Assembly (NCBI GenBank): GCA_002428895.1
Contig: DIYC01000140.1
Span: 18,706 to 45,211 of the forward strand
Origin: Burkholderiales bacterium UBA6064
GTDB taxonomy: Bacteria > Pseudomonadota > Gammaproteobacteria > Burkholderiales > Burkholderiaceae_B
DNA length: 26,506 nt
Direction of reading: 5' to 3'
Part shown: piece by piece, positions 9,140 to 16,947 of the stretch
Numbering within the stretch: the stretch's first letter is position 1
How the letters are laid out: every line of letters starts with the position of its first letter
Notes under the pieces: model-generated
Databases searched by the model: none
What the model was told of the DNA's origin: nothing
The model's input: the letters and a program-made list of their open reading frames with translations, nothing else
Translations under genes and position numbers: made by a program

Positions 9140-9313
9140 ATGCGTCAATCTAGTTTGCTTTTGCTGTTACTTTTTGTGTTGTCTGCGTGCCAAGTGACAG
9201 GCCCAAGCGTCAAGGTGGAACCGCCTAAGGTAAAAATACCGGGGGTTGAAATTGAGGGCCATTCACACGGCACTTTTTGCCCTCCAGGGCAAGCTAAAAA
9301 AGGCAAATGTTAA
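9140..9313 (+). CDS. Small predicted lipoprotein with C-terminal CPPGQAKKGKC motif
   Basis: A 57-residue reading frame. The first 16 residues form a lipoprotein signal (MRQSSLLLLLLFVLSA) ending in the lipobox LSAC with Cys17 as the lipidated residue. The mature part has a Pro/Lys/Val stretch and ends HSHGTFCPPGQAKKGKC, with two further cysteines at residues 47 and 57 that could form a disulfide. The same CPPGQAKKG-C tail occurs in small uncharacterised lipoproteins of other proteobacteria, as far as I recall. GAGGG lies 9 bases before the ATG. It sits 142 bases after cysM, probably with its own promoter, and faces mltB. The function is unknown. Confidence 0.75.
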   Translation: MRQSSLLLLLLFVLSACQVTGPSVKVEPPKVKIPGVEIEGHSHGTFCPPGQAKKGKC

Positions 9314-9370
9314 AACCATTCATTTGCATTGATTCAATTTTTGTGTGTTCACGATGGCCTTGCCGAGGTT

Positions 9371-10408
9371 TTATTTTTTCATTTTCGCTTCAATCGCTTC
9401 GGCCAATTCAAGCACTGCTGTGGCATAAAATGAAGATCGGTTATATCGTGTCACCACAAAAAAGTTTTGCCCTCCTACCACATAAGTTGCTGGCTTGTCG
9501 CCTTGTACCAGTTTAATCAGAGCTAGTTTTTCTTCTTCGAGAGTTTTGCGTTTCAGTTCTACACCTTTTTGAGTCATTTCTTTGGCTGTAAAAGTGGGCA
9601 CAATATCGGGGGCTAGCAATGTGTCTAAGTGGTCTTTATGGTTAAATTCAATGGGTACAAGCATGGCATGTCCAGTTTTCCAACCGTGTTCTTTTAAAAA
9701 ATTAGCCACACTGAAAATGCCATCTTTAAGATTAGTGAGAAGGTCGATTTTGCCATCGCCATCGCCATCTACAGCATAAGTTTGCCAAGATGTCGGCATA
9801 AATTGCCCCAAACCCATTGCACCGGCATAGCTACCTTTAACCGTGGTTGCGTCCATGCTGAGTTGCTCTGTTAAGACAATAAAAGCCCCCAACTCGTTGT
9901 AAAAGAAAGGTGAACGGTCTCGTGTTCCTGATGGAAAATCAAAGCTTAGGGTGGCCAGTGCATCTAAAACTTTGTCGGTGCCCATGTTGCGACCATACAA
10001 AGTTTCTACTCCAATAATTGCAACTATGACGGATGCCGGTACACCGTACCTGAGTTCTGCTTCTTGAAGCATCATTTGATTGTCTTGCCAAAATTGAAGC
10101 CCTTCTTGAATACGGAAGGGTTCGACAAATTGTTTTCGATAGGTGTCCCAATCGCTGCTTCGTTTTTGAGTTTCTTTGGGCGAGTAAAGTTGAATGACTT
10201 TATTATTTCTCTGGGCACTGGCTAATAGCCGAAGTGTTTTTTCTTGGGGGATATTGTTTTCAATTTCAAGTTTCTGGGCTAGTTCTTTGGCTTTGGGGTG
10301 TTCTGCATAACCGATAGCACAAGCTGAGCTTGCTGCAGAAAATAGTATAAAAAACCATATAACGGGTTGGGTTAACAAACCGGAGAGGTGACGAAGCAAA
10401 TTTTTCAT
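9371..10408 (-). CDS. mltB: Lytic murein transglycosylase B
   Basis: Periplasmic enzyme that cleaves the MurNAc-GlcNAc bond of peptidoglycan and leaves 1,6-anhydro ends. The 345 residues start with a signal peptide (to about residue 31). The catalytic glutamate is E135 in AIIGVETLYGRNMG. GSYAGAMGLGQFMPTSW (192-208) is the family's substrate-groove signature, and DGDGDGKID (214-222) is the EF-hand-like calcium loop known in MltB/Slt35. Cys30 (SSAC) would be a poor lipobox because it lacks the usual Leu at -3, so a soluble periplasmic form is possible where E. coli MltB is a lipoprotein. AGGA lies before the ATG. It is convergent with the small lipoprotein gene and divergent from the AEC gene. 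Confidence 0.93.
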   Translation of the reverse strand: MKNLLRHLSGLLTQPVIWFFILFSAASSACAIGYAEHPKAKELAQKLEIENNIPQEKTLRLLASAQRNNKVIQLYSPKETQKRSSDWDTYRKQFVEPFRIQEGLQFWQDNQMMLQEAELRYGVPASVIVAIIGVETLYGRNMGTDKVLDALATLSFDFPSGTRDRSPFFYNELGAFIVLTEQLSMDATTVKGSYAGAMGLGQFMPTSWQTYAVDGDGDGKIDLLTNLKDGIFSVANFLKEHGWKTGHAMLVPIEFNHKDHLDTLLAPDIVPTFTAKEMTQKGVELKRKTLEEEKLALIKLVQGDKPATYVVGGQNFFVVTRYNRSSFYATAVLELAEAIEAKMKK

Positions 10409-10563
10409 GTCGATCCTAATTTTGAATTACAATTTTTTGATGATCTTCTATGCTACCAGTCTTAACGTGAATTAATCATTTAATCTTCCTGAACTGAAAA
10501 AACGATGTCGTTTGTAAAGAGTCTTGGGTGGTGTTCGGTCTTACTTATTTTTGAAGGTGTTGA

Positions 10564-11502
10564 ATGAATTATTTTGCAATATTTACCCAGATTTTTACCG
10601 TCACGGGGCCAGTGTTTGCCATGGTCCTTCTTGGGTATGTATTAAGAAGAATCAATTTGATTAATCAGTCTTTTATTGAAACTTCCTCCAGCTTGGTGTT
10701 TAAAGGAACCATGCCTACGATGTTTTTTTTAGCCATTTGGCAAGCTGATTTAGTGCAAGCGGTGGTACCAGAATTAATCGTCGGTGTGACGATGGGTACA
10801 TTCTTGGCTTTTGGTTTAAGCTGGTGGTGGGCTTTCAAAACAGTTGATCTTGTGAATCGTGGTGTTTTTATTCAAGGTGCTTTTCGTGGCAATTGTGGGG
10901 TGGTGAGTTTGGCGTTGGTGGCTTCGTATTTTGGGGCTTACGGTTTGGCGGTTGGGGGCGTTTTGGCAGGCTTTACGATTATTTTATTTAACACGCTGGC
11001 AGTTTTTATTTTGGCATTTTATAGCTCAAATTATTCGTTCAGTTTGAATCAATTTGTGCGTGAGTTTACGACCAATCCATTAATTATTTCTGTGATGTTG
11101 GGAATTGCAGCTTCTTTGGTCGAATTGGTATTGCCACAGTGGATTGTGACTTCTGCAGATTATTTTGCCCGAATTACTTTGCCCTTGGCTCTGATTTGTG
11201 TGGGTGGCACATTGTCACTTCAAACGTTAAAGCAGTCGGGTAAAGCCGCGTTTCATTCTTCGTTGATTAAAGTCATGATCGCACCTATTTTGAGTTGTTT
11301 GATTGCCTGGTTTTTAGGTGTTCAACATGACGAACTAATTATTTTATGGATGTTTTTAAGTAGCCCAACGGCTGTTGCTAGCTTTGCAATGGCTCTAGCT
11401 TCGGGCAGTGATGGCCAGTTGGCGGCCAACATTATTGCTTTAACAACAGTGATTTCGATGATAACGATTACTTTAGGTGTTTTTGTTTTGCGTGCACTGT
11501 AG
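10564..11502 (+). CDS. AEC (auxin efflux carrier) family transporter
   Basis: Integral membrane protein of 312 residues with about ten hydrophobic helices and an internal break, as in AEC/malonate-type carriers. Visible marks are GPVFAMVLLGYVLRRINLI at the N-terminus, RGNCGVVSLAL (about residues 108-118) in the first crossover region, LPLALICVGGTLSL in the second half, and SSPTAVASFAMALASGSDGQLAANIIALTT near the end. Bacterial members carry dicarboxylates such as malonate or malate, or amino acids; the substrate here is open. GAAGGT precedes the ATG. Its stop lies one base from the stop of the convergent leucine-rich gene, leaving no room for a separate terminator. Confidence 0.88.
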   Translation: MNYFAIFTQIFTVTGPVFAMVLLGYVLRRINLINQSFIETSSSLVFKGTMPTMFFLAIWQADLVQAVVPELIVGVTMGTFLAFGLSWWWAFKTVDLVNRGVFIQGAFRGNCGVVSLALVASYFGAYGLAVGGVLAGFTIILFNTLAVFILAFYSSNYSFSLNQFVREFTTNPLIISVMLGIAASLVELVLPQWIVTSADYFARITLPLALICVGGTLSLQTLKQSGKAAFHSSLIKVMIAPILSCLIAWFLGVQHDELIILWMFLSSPTAVASFAMALASGSDGQLAANIIALTTVISMITITLGVFVLRAL

Positions 11503-11503
11503 C

Positions 11504-12436
11504 TCAATCTGGTTTAAGTTTTTCAATTTCGGATGCATACAGTTGTTTGAGTGCATTTGTTTGTTCACGATTATTGATGAAGGAATGAACCACTGAAAGA
11601 GTTTCTTTCGAAGTTTGTGCTATTTTAATTGCGTCTTCTGTTGTGAGAAGCTCGGTTAAATGGGGTGTGAGTACGCTGGGTAGTTGTTCTTTGTGATTCG
11701 TGGTTACGTTTCCGATTGTGTTGATAAATGTTTCGTAAAAACGACGCCCTTTGTTATCATCGTATCTATTTTGCATAGAGCTCGGGAAATGAGATTCAAA
11801 CATAGCGATATTTCTACTTCTTATCTGATTTTTTTGTAAGGTAGGCTGCAGTTTATTAAGAAACTGACGGAGCGTTTCTGTGCGAACCGAGCAACGGTTT
11901 TTATAATCCATTCTTTCCAGAGTTTGAGAGCGTATAAGAGAATTTGCTAAAATGTCAGCATTTTTTTTATTGAGACCATACATCACAAGATGAAGAGTTT
12001 TTAAATTTTTCATAGTCGCCAGTGTTGGGCCAAGCCTTCCTACTATTTCTTTTCTGACTCCAATCGCCATACAGCTGATTTTGCTATTTTTTAATGCGTT
12101 GATTAAAAGGCTAGAAGAGTCATTTTCATTAAGATCTAAAATGATAATTTTTTTGTTGGATAATTGATCCAATACGAAAGAAAGTGCTTGTAGAGTATGT
12201 TGAGAGCTATTTTTTAAATTAGAGAACTGAACAGCTAAAATTGCAGGATTCTTTGCGATTTGTTCTGCAGCAAGAACAAAACGATCTTTTTCTGCCAAAG
12301 CTCTGTCTTCGTCTGTATTGGAAGGGAGACTAGAGTCATGTGTTAATTTAAAACAATTGCTATTACTCGTTCTAATATAATTGCACAGTTGCTCGGGGGG
12401 TTGATTAATCTGATTAATTCCAATCCAACCAACCAT
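11504..12436 (-). CDS. Leucine-rich protein with C-terminal F-box-like motif (paralogue 1)
   Basis: Unrecognised 310-residue cytosolic-looking protein with no signal peptide. The N-terminal 25 residues (GWIGINQINQPPEQLCNYIR) are shared with the neighbouring copy. From about residue 60 to 190 leucine-rich segments recur at roughly 25-30 residues (NPAILAVQFSNL, SNKKIIILDLNEN, ATMKNLKTLHLVMY, SQTLERMDY), like RNI-type LRRs. At 252-286 the run LPSVLTPHLTELLTTEDA continued by IKIAQTSKETL follows the F-box pattern LP-x2-L-x3-L-x3-L-x3-D-x3-I-x-x-[TV]-[SC]-[KR]. In eukaryotes F-box/LRR proteins bind Skp1 and recruit ubiquitination targets; a C-terminal F-box is unusual. AAAGGAAG precedes the ATG. 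The gene is AT-rich compared with its neighbours. An effector role is inference. Confidence 0.7.
   Translation of the reverse strand: MVGWIGINQINQPPEQLCNYIRTSNSNCFKLTHDSSLPSNTDEDRALAEKDRFVLAAEQIAKNPAILAVQFSNLKNSSQHTLQALSFVLDQLSNKKIIILDLNENDSSSLLINALKNSKISCMAIGVRKEIVGRLGPTLATMKNLKTLHLVMYGLNKKNADILANSLIRSQTLERMDYKNRCSVRTETLRQFLNKLQPTLQKNQIRSRNIAMFESHFPSSMQNRYDDNKGRRFYETFINTIGNVTTNHKEQLPSVLTPHLTELLTTEDAIKIAQTSKETLSVVHSFINNREQTNALKQLYASEIEKLKPD
11532..11776. repeat. Direct repeat, copy 1 of the conserved 3' end of the tandem paralogues
   Basis: This block aligns without gaps to 12638-12882 (offset 1106). I count about 12 differences in 245 bases by eye, so roughly 95 percent identity. It encodes the C-terminal part of the protein including the F-box-like motif. 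The central coding part is much less alike, so similarity is concentrated at the ends of the duplicated unit. Confidence 0.88.
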
Positions 12437-12530
12437 AATCGATCTTCCTTTGAGCTAAAACTCCTTAGTAGCGCATATTCAATGTTTGTTCCTTGGTATT
12501 AAATTATTTTTTGGATTAACCCAATTCGTT
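12437..12530. promoter_or_regulatory. Duplicated upstream region of paralogue 1 (probable promoter)
   Basis: Aligns at constant offset 1103 to 13540-13634 upstream of the second copy. A 29-base block (12485-12513) is identical in both and is rich in A/T (plus-strand TTCCTTGGTATTAAATTATT). Both copies carry an AAGG-type ribosome binding site 7-10 bases before the ATG. Conservation of noncoding DNA at this level suggests the promoter was copied with the gene; no confident -35/-10 pair could be fixed. Confidence 0.55.
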
Positions 12531-12618
12531 ACTCTGTGACCTTCTGCCTAGATAGCACGACACCAAATAAAGCTTAGCATTTATAAAACCTTTGATTCGG
12601 CAACGACTGAGAGTTACT

Positions 12619-13539
12619 TTAAGTCTTTGAATTTTCTGATGCATACAGTTGTTTGAGTGCATCTGTTTGTTCACGATTGTTGATGAATGAATGAACCACT
12701 GAAAGAGTTTCTTTCGAAGTTTGTGCTATTTTAATTGCGTCTTCTGTTGTGAGAAGTTCAATTAAATGGGGTGTGAGTACACTGGGTAGTTGTTCTTTGT
12801 GATTCGTAGCTACGTTTCCGATTGTGTTGATAAATGTTTCGTAAAAACGACGCCCTTTGTGATCATCATATTTATTTTGCATTGAACTTGGGAAATAAGA
12901 TTCAAATTCAGCAATGTTTCTGTTATTTTTCCAATTTCTTTCTAAGGTAGGTCGAACTTCAGAAAAAAACTGTTCGACGGTTTTTTTGCGAGCGTGGCGA
13001 TTCATATACAATATGTCTTGCAAATATTTGCAGTTGTTGAGTGTATTCGCCAAAATCTTGGAGCTTTTTTTATTGAAGCGATATATCTCAAATCTAAGGC
13101 ATTTTAAATTTTTCATGGTTGCAAATGTTGTGCAAAGCTTTTTTACTGTTTCGTTTCTTAAATGAACATCTAGGTCTTTAATACGGCTATTTGCTAATGC
13201 GTTCATTATAAGGTTAGAAGAGTTATTTTCTTCAAGAGCTCCAATAACAATTCTTTTGTTGGATAATTGATCAAATACGAAAGAAAGTGCTTGTAGGGTA
13301 TGTTGCGAGCTATTTTCTAGGCCAGAGAAAAAAACAGTTAAAATTGCAGGGTTCTTTGCGATTTGCTCTGCAGCAAGAACAAAACGGCTTTGTTCTGCCA
13401 AGGCCTTATCTTCGTCTATAATAGAAGGAAGATTAAAGTCATGTGCTAATTTAAAATGAGTTTTATTACTTGTTCTAATATAATTACACAGTTGCTCGGG
13501 GGTTTGATTAATCTGATTAATTCCAATCCAACCAAACAT
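12619..13539 (-). CDS. Leucine-rich protein with C-terminal F-box-like motif (paralogue 2)
   Basis: A tandem paralogue of the preceding gene, 306 residues. I start it at ATG 13539, two codons inside the longest frame (TTG 13545), because this ATG aligns with the start of paralogue 1 and AAGGG lies 10 bases upstream. The N-terminal block GWIGINQINQTPEQLCNYIR and about the last 90 residues (FPSSMQNKYDDHKGRRF onward, with the F-box-like LPSVLTPHLIELLTTEDA) are nearly the same as in copy 1. The middle (about residues 95-205) has diverged strongly while keeping leucine-rich spacing (ATMKNLKCLRFEIYRF). The last residues differ (ASENSKT against ASEIEKLKPD). No signal peptide or membrane segment. Function unknown; a host-directed F-box-like adaptor is the leading guess. 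Confidence 0.7.
   Translation of the reverse strand: MFGWIGINQINQTPEQLCNYIRTSNKTHFKLAHDFNLPSIIDEDKALAEQSRFVLAAEQIAKNPAILTVFFSGLENSSQHTLQALSFVFDQLSNKRIVIGALEENNSSNLIMNALANSRIKDLDVHLRNETVKKLCTTFATMKNLKCLRFEIYRFNKKSSKILANTLNNCKYLQDILYMNRHARKKTVEQFFSEVRPTLERNWKNNRNIAEFESYFPSSMQNKYDDHKGRRFYETFINTIGNVATNHKEQLPSVLTPHLIELLTTEDAIKIAQTSKETLSVVHSFINNREQTDALKQLYASENSKT
12638..12882. repeat. Direct repeat, copy 2 of the conserved 3' end of the tandem paralogues
   Basis: Partner of 11532-11776, about 95 percent identical by eye with no gaps. See the first copy. The bases just beyond both ends (downstream of the stop codons) do not match, so the duplication boundary lies close to the end of the coding sequence. 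Confidence 0.88.
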
Positions 13540-13634
13540 AATCAATTTTCCCTTGAGCTAAAATTCCTTAGTAACTTACACTGAATATTTGTTCCTTGGT
13601 ATTAAATTATTTTTTTGGGTTAACTTAATCGGTT
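13540..13634. promoter_or_regulatory. Duplicated upstream region of paralogue 2, shared with the frmA promoter region
   Basis: Partner of 12437-12530. The similarity runs to within about 15 bases of the frmA start codon, so the divergent frmA gene must be transcribed from a promoter inside this same stretch of about 110 bases. The frmA ribosome binding site (AAGGAATT before 13648) lies just outside the repeat. Confidence 0.55.
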
Positions 13635-13647
13635 TAGATAAGGAATT

Positions 13648-14760
13648 ATGATGAAAACGAAAGCAGCTGTTGCTTTTTCTGCTGGCCAACCTTTGCAAGT
13701 GGTCGAGGTCGATTTGCAGGGGCCTGAAGCCAATGAAGTGTTGGTTGAAATTAAAGCAACCGGAGTGTGTCACACCGATGAATTTACCCGATCAGGGCAA
13801 GACCCAGAGGGGGCTTTTCCTGCAATTTTGGGTCACGAAGGGGCAGGCATTGTGGTTGAAGTGGGTCGCAATGTGACTTCTGTAAAACCTGGTGATCATG
13901 TGATTCCATTGTATACCCCAGAATGTCGGCAATGTGAGTATTGTTTAAATCCAAAAACCAACTTGTGCCAAGCCATTCGTAGCACTCAAGGTAAGGGTTT
14001 AATGCCGAATGGGACAAGTCGTTTTTCATTTGAAGGCCGTCCTATTTTGCATTACATGGGTTGTTCTACCTTTTCAAATTACACGGTATTGCCTGAAATT
14101 GCTGTGGCAAAAGTTCGCAACGATGCACCGTTTGAGAAAATTTGTTACATCGGTTGCGGAGTGACTACTGGAATTGGTGCTGTGGCCTTTACCATGAAAG
14201 TAGAACTTGGCTCAACCGTCGCCGTGTTTGGCTTGGGGGGTATTGGTTTAAATGTGATTCAAGGTGCAAAAATGGTGGGCGCAAGGCGAATTATTGGTAT
14301 CGATATAAATCCTGCAAAAGTGCCATTGGCAAAAAAATTAGGAATGACCGATTTTGTAAATCCAAAGGATTGCGACAATTTGGTCGATCATCTTGTGCAA
14401 ATGACTCAGGGGGGCGTTGATTACAGTTTTGAATGTATTGGTCATGTTCAAGTCATGCGTGCCGCCTTAGAGTGTTGTCATAAGGGGTGGGGCAAAAGTT
14501 GTATTATTGGTGTTGCGGGCGCGGGTCAAGAAATTTCAACACGACCATTTCAGTTGGTGACGGGTCGGTCTTGGCATGGTTCTGCGTTCGGCGGTGCTCG
14601 TGGGCGAACAGATGTGCCTAAAATTGTCGATTGGTACATGGAACAAAAAATTCAAATTGATGACCTAATTACTCATGTCATGCCGATTGATGAAATTAAT
14701 ACAGCGTTTGATTTAATGCATCGGGGTGAAGGAATTCGTTCAGTGGTGGTGTATCCATGA
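13648..14760 (+). CDS. frmA: S-(hydroxymethyl)glutathione dehydrogenase (class III alcohol dehydrogenase)
   Basis: NAD-dependent zinc enzyme that oxidises S-hydroxymethylglutathione, formed from formaldehyde and glutathione, to S-formylglutathione; also reduces S-nitrosoglutathione. Catalytic zinc ligands C41 (GVCHTDE), H63/E64 (LGHEGAG) and C170 (IGCGVTTG), and structural zinc ligands C93, C96, C99 and C107 (PECRQCEYC), are all present. The NAD-binding motif is GLGGIG (195-200). [20 protein letters not shown] near the end is typical of class III enzymes. Length of 370 matches. AAGGAATT precedes the ATG; a second ATG follows at once (13651). The last four bases overlap the frmB start (ATGA), so the two are an operon. 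No frmR repressor gene is visible here. Confidence 0.96.
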   Translation: MMKTKAAVAFSAGQPLQVVEVDLQGPEANEVLVEIKATGVCHTDEFTRSGQDPEGAFPAILGHEGAGIVVEVGRNVTSVKPGDHVIPLYTPECRQCEYCLNPKTNLCQAIRSTQGKGLMPNGTSRFSFEGRPILHYMGCSTFSNYTVLPEIAVAKVRNDAPFEKICYIGCGVTTGIGAVAFTMKVELGSTVAVFGLGGIGLNVIQGAKMVGARRIIGIDINPAKVPLAKKLGMTDFVNPKDCDNLVDHLVQMTQGGVDYSFECIGHVQVMRAALECCHKGWGKSCIIGVAGAGQEISTRPFQLVTGRSWHGSAFGGARGRTDVPKIVDWYMEQKIQIDDLITHVMPIDEINTAFDLMHRGEGIRSVVVYP

Positions 14761-15641
14761 AGATTTCGAAGCTGTCTGAATCTCTCTGTTTTGATGGGCG
14801 ACAGCTCCGATATCGTCATTTTTCTGAGTCGCTTCAGTGTGACATGCATTTTTCGGTGTTTTTGCCGCCACAGGCAAAAAAGCACCCTGTGCCTGTTTTG
14901 TACTGGTTATCGGGCTTAACTTGCACCGATGAAAATTTTGTATTAAAAGCTGGGGCGCAGCAATATGCCGCTCGTTATGGCATCGCTTTAGTGGTGCCCG
15001 ACACAAGCCCCCGTGGGCAACAGGTGCCCGATGATCCTCAAGGCGCATGGGATTTTGGGCATGGAGCTGGTTTTTATTTGAATGCCACTGAAAAACCGTG
15101 GTCTGATTATTACAAAATGTATGATTACATCACCTATGAATTGCCTGTTTTGGTGGGCCTTCAATTTCCTTTAGATCTGTCTCGCCAGGCTATTAGTGGG
15201 CATTCGATGGGTGGGCATGGGGCTTTGGTGATTGGCTTACGAAACACTCAGCGTTATCGCTCTATTTCTGCGTTTGCACCGATTTGTTCGGTTGTTCATT
15301 GTTCGTTAGGTCAAAAAGCATTAAAGGGCTATTTAGGATTAGATCAAAAAACTTGGTCGCTTTATGATGCTTGCTCTTTAATAGAGCATTACACGGAGGC
15401 CCCTTTGCCGATCCGAATTGATCAAGGGGGTGTCGATGAGTATTTGGTTGATCAATTAAAGCCCGAGCTATTTATTCAGGCGTGTCAGGTTAAACATTAT
15501 CCGCTGGCTTATCATTTATGGCCGGGGTATGGCCACGGTTATTTTTTTATTGCATCGTTTATTCAAGAGCATATTCGTTTTCATGCGTTGCATTTAGAAG
15601 CTACTCCTCACGCAGAGCGATATTATGCTAAAACAAATTAG
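14757..15641 (+). CDS. frmB: S-formylglutathione hydrolase
   Basis: Serine hydrolase (esterase D family) that splits S-formylglutathione into formate and glutathione, the second step after FrmA. The 294 residues show the alpha/beta-hydrolase layout: [14 protein letters not shown] (48-61), the nucleophile S150 in [11 protein letters not shown], an acid in [11 protein letters not shown] and the histidine of [11 protein letters not shown]. Length is close to known members (about 280). It overlaps frmA by four bases and is probably translated by re-initiation. Formate leaves the pathway; no formate dehydrogenase lies in the window. Confidence 0.95.
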   Translation: MKISKLSESLCFDGRQLRYRHFSESLQCDMHFSVFLPPQAKKHPVPVLYWLSGLTCTDENFVLKAGAQQYAARYGIALVVPDTSPRGQQVPDDPQGAWDFGHGAGFYLNATEKPWSDYYKMYDYITYELPVLVGLQFPLDLSRQAISGHSMGGHGALVIGLRNTQRYRSISAFAPICSVVHCSLGQKALKGYLGLDQKTWSLYDACSLIEHYTEAPLPIRIDQGGVDEYLVDQLKPELFIQACQVKHYPLAYHLWPGYGHGYFFIASFIQEHIRFHALHLEATPHAERYYAKTN

Positions 15642-15768
15642 ATCAATTTGTCATGTCGTTGATTTGGATCAGCGGTTTTTTGAAACACTTCCGATCGGTT
15701 TAATGGTTTACAACTTTACAAAAGATTCTAGTTTAGGTTTTAATGATGCAACAGAATTAAAACAGTAG
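15625..15768 (+). CDS. Possible 47-residue reading frame after frmB, perhaps a PAS-domain remnant
   Basis: An ATG inside the frmB end opens 47 codons to a TAG ([18 protein letters not shown] continuing with FETLPIGLMVYNF). The stretch FETLPIGLMVYN resembles the first strand of PAS domains, but the rest does not continue as PAS. There is no good ribosome binding site. It overlaps frmB by 17 bases. It may be chance, a remnant of a lost gene, or a small coupled gene. The rest of the gap to the ankyrin gene (to 15844) shows nothing else. Confidence 0.2.
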   Translation: MLKQIRSICHVVDLDQRFFETLPIGLMVYNFTKDSSLGFNDATELKQ

Positions 15769-15844
15769 TGTTCTACTAACTTCCGATTGGCGTTTTACTC
15801 AGGTGTACAAAACGTTAATTTGTTAATTGGGCAAAGTTAACATC

Positions 15845-16888
15845 ATGCATCCATTACAGGATAGTCAGGCTGTACTAAGTCATTGTTTACAATCCAATAC
15901 GGATGCACCGAACCCCGTCATCGGCCCTTCGGGAGGGCAGTTAGTACAAGCAGTTTCTCAACTGGGCTATTTGCTGGTGAGTCAAAGTCAATCTGCGGTT
16001 GCTCGTATTCCTTCGCATGTGTCCTTATTTCGTTTAAAACCCACAGCAGACAAAATCGCTTTGTCAAAAGACTTTTTAAAAGCTGCTGCTGAGGGTAATT
16101 TAAATCGCGTTCAAATCTTAATTGAACAGCATTCGGTACCTGCCAGCTACGATGGAAACCGAGCACTTTGCATGGCAGCCTCGGAAGGTCATCTTGAGAT
16201 TATTAAATATTTGGTTCAGAAGCAGGGTGTTAACCCAGCAGCGAATCATAATTTTTCATTACGTTGGGCGGCATTAAAGGGGCATACACGGGTGGTTCTT
16301 TTTTTATTAAATGATCCCCGCGTTGATCCAACCACTGAAAACAACATCGCGCTCGAATGGGCTGTAAAAAATGGTCACACCGATGTGTTGCGTTTGTTGT
16401 TAGCGCACCCTAAAGTAAATCCGCTTGCGAACCAACTCAAAGTGATGAAGGTTGCAATTGAAGAGGGGCAATTAAATAGTGTTCAAGTTTTAATGAATGA
16501 TGCACGTATTAATCCAGCCACTCAAAATAATACGTTTCTTTTACAAGCCATTCAAAGTGGTCATTTTGATATTGTGGCTTTGTTTTTATTAGATGGTCGT
16601 TATCTGGGCGCATCCAATGGCGAGCAAGTGCGGCAAAAATTAATTGAATTGGCTGAAACCTCTGACGTGTTTCAAGCCAAGCTTAATCGCATGTATCACA
16701 TTGCATTGGACAAACTGACAATTCTTTTTCAAGGATTATCGCTTGTGGGGTCGACGGATATGCTTCAAGAAATTGCGACGCAGGGTGGTGTGACGCACGG
16801 ATTATTCCCTTTGTTGACAGCGCAAGAACGACAGGCCAAAGTGAGGCAATTAATTCATTCGTTGAATAAAAAATCGAGATCAGCCTAA
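15845..16888 (+). CDS. Ankyrin repeat protein
   Basis: A 347-residue protein without signal peptide or membrane helix. About five ankyrin repeats occupy roughly residues 70-230: AAAEGNLNRVQILIEQH, AASEGHLEIIKYLVQKQ, AALKGHTRVVLFLLND, AVKNGHTDVLRLLLAHP, AIEEGQLNSVQVLMND and a last AIQSGHFDIVALFLLDG. Between repeats the linker reads RVDP, KVNP or RINP plus N-rich residues, so repeats are about 34 residues. The first 60 residues (PVIGPSGGQLVQAVSQLGYL) and last 90 match nothing I know. I start at ATG 15845 because the upstream alternative is a TTG six codons earlier. Ankyrin proteins of host-associated bacteria are often secreted effectors, but many are ordinary scaffold proteins. Confidence 0.85.
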   Translation: MHPLQDSQAVLSHCLQSNTDAPNPVIGPSGGQLVQAVSQLGYLLVSQSQSAVARIPSHVSLFRLKPTADKIALSKDFLKAAAEGNLNRVQILIEQHSVPASYDGNRALCMAASEGHLEIIKYLVQKQGVNPAANHNFSLRWAALKGHTRVVLFLLNDPRVDPTTENNIALEWAVKNGHTDVLRLLLAHPKVNPLANQLKVMKVAIEEGQLNSVQVLMNDARINPATQNNTFLLQAIQSGHFDIVALFLLDGRYLGASNGEQVRQKLIELAETSDVFQAKLNRMYHIALDKLTILFQGLSLVGSTDMLQEIATQGGVTHGLFPLLTAQERQAKVRQLIHSLNKKSRSA

Positions 16889-16947
16889 GTGTTGTGTTGG
16901 GTTTGGTGTAATCTGTTGGTTATTCATACTGTTTTCAAGGTGATCGC

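Noticed and set aside
11504..13640. Insertion sequence or transposon around the duplicated F-box-like genes
   Set aside because: No transposase, no terminal inverted repeats and no target-site duplication visible; a plain tandem duplication explains the repeat.
14740..15048. 102-codon minus-strand frame over the frmA/frmB junction
   Set aside because: Both real genes run through here in the plus direction; the frame has no ribosome binding site and no recognisable content.
15907..15945. GC-rich hairpin GCCCTTCGGGAGGGC as a terminator
   Set aside because: It lies inside the ankyrin gene near its start, no T-run follows, and the reading frame is open through it.
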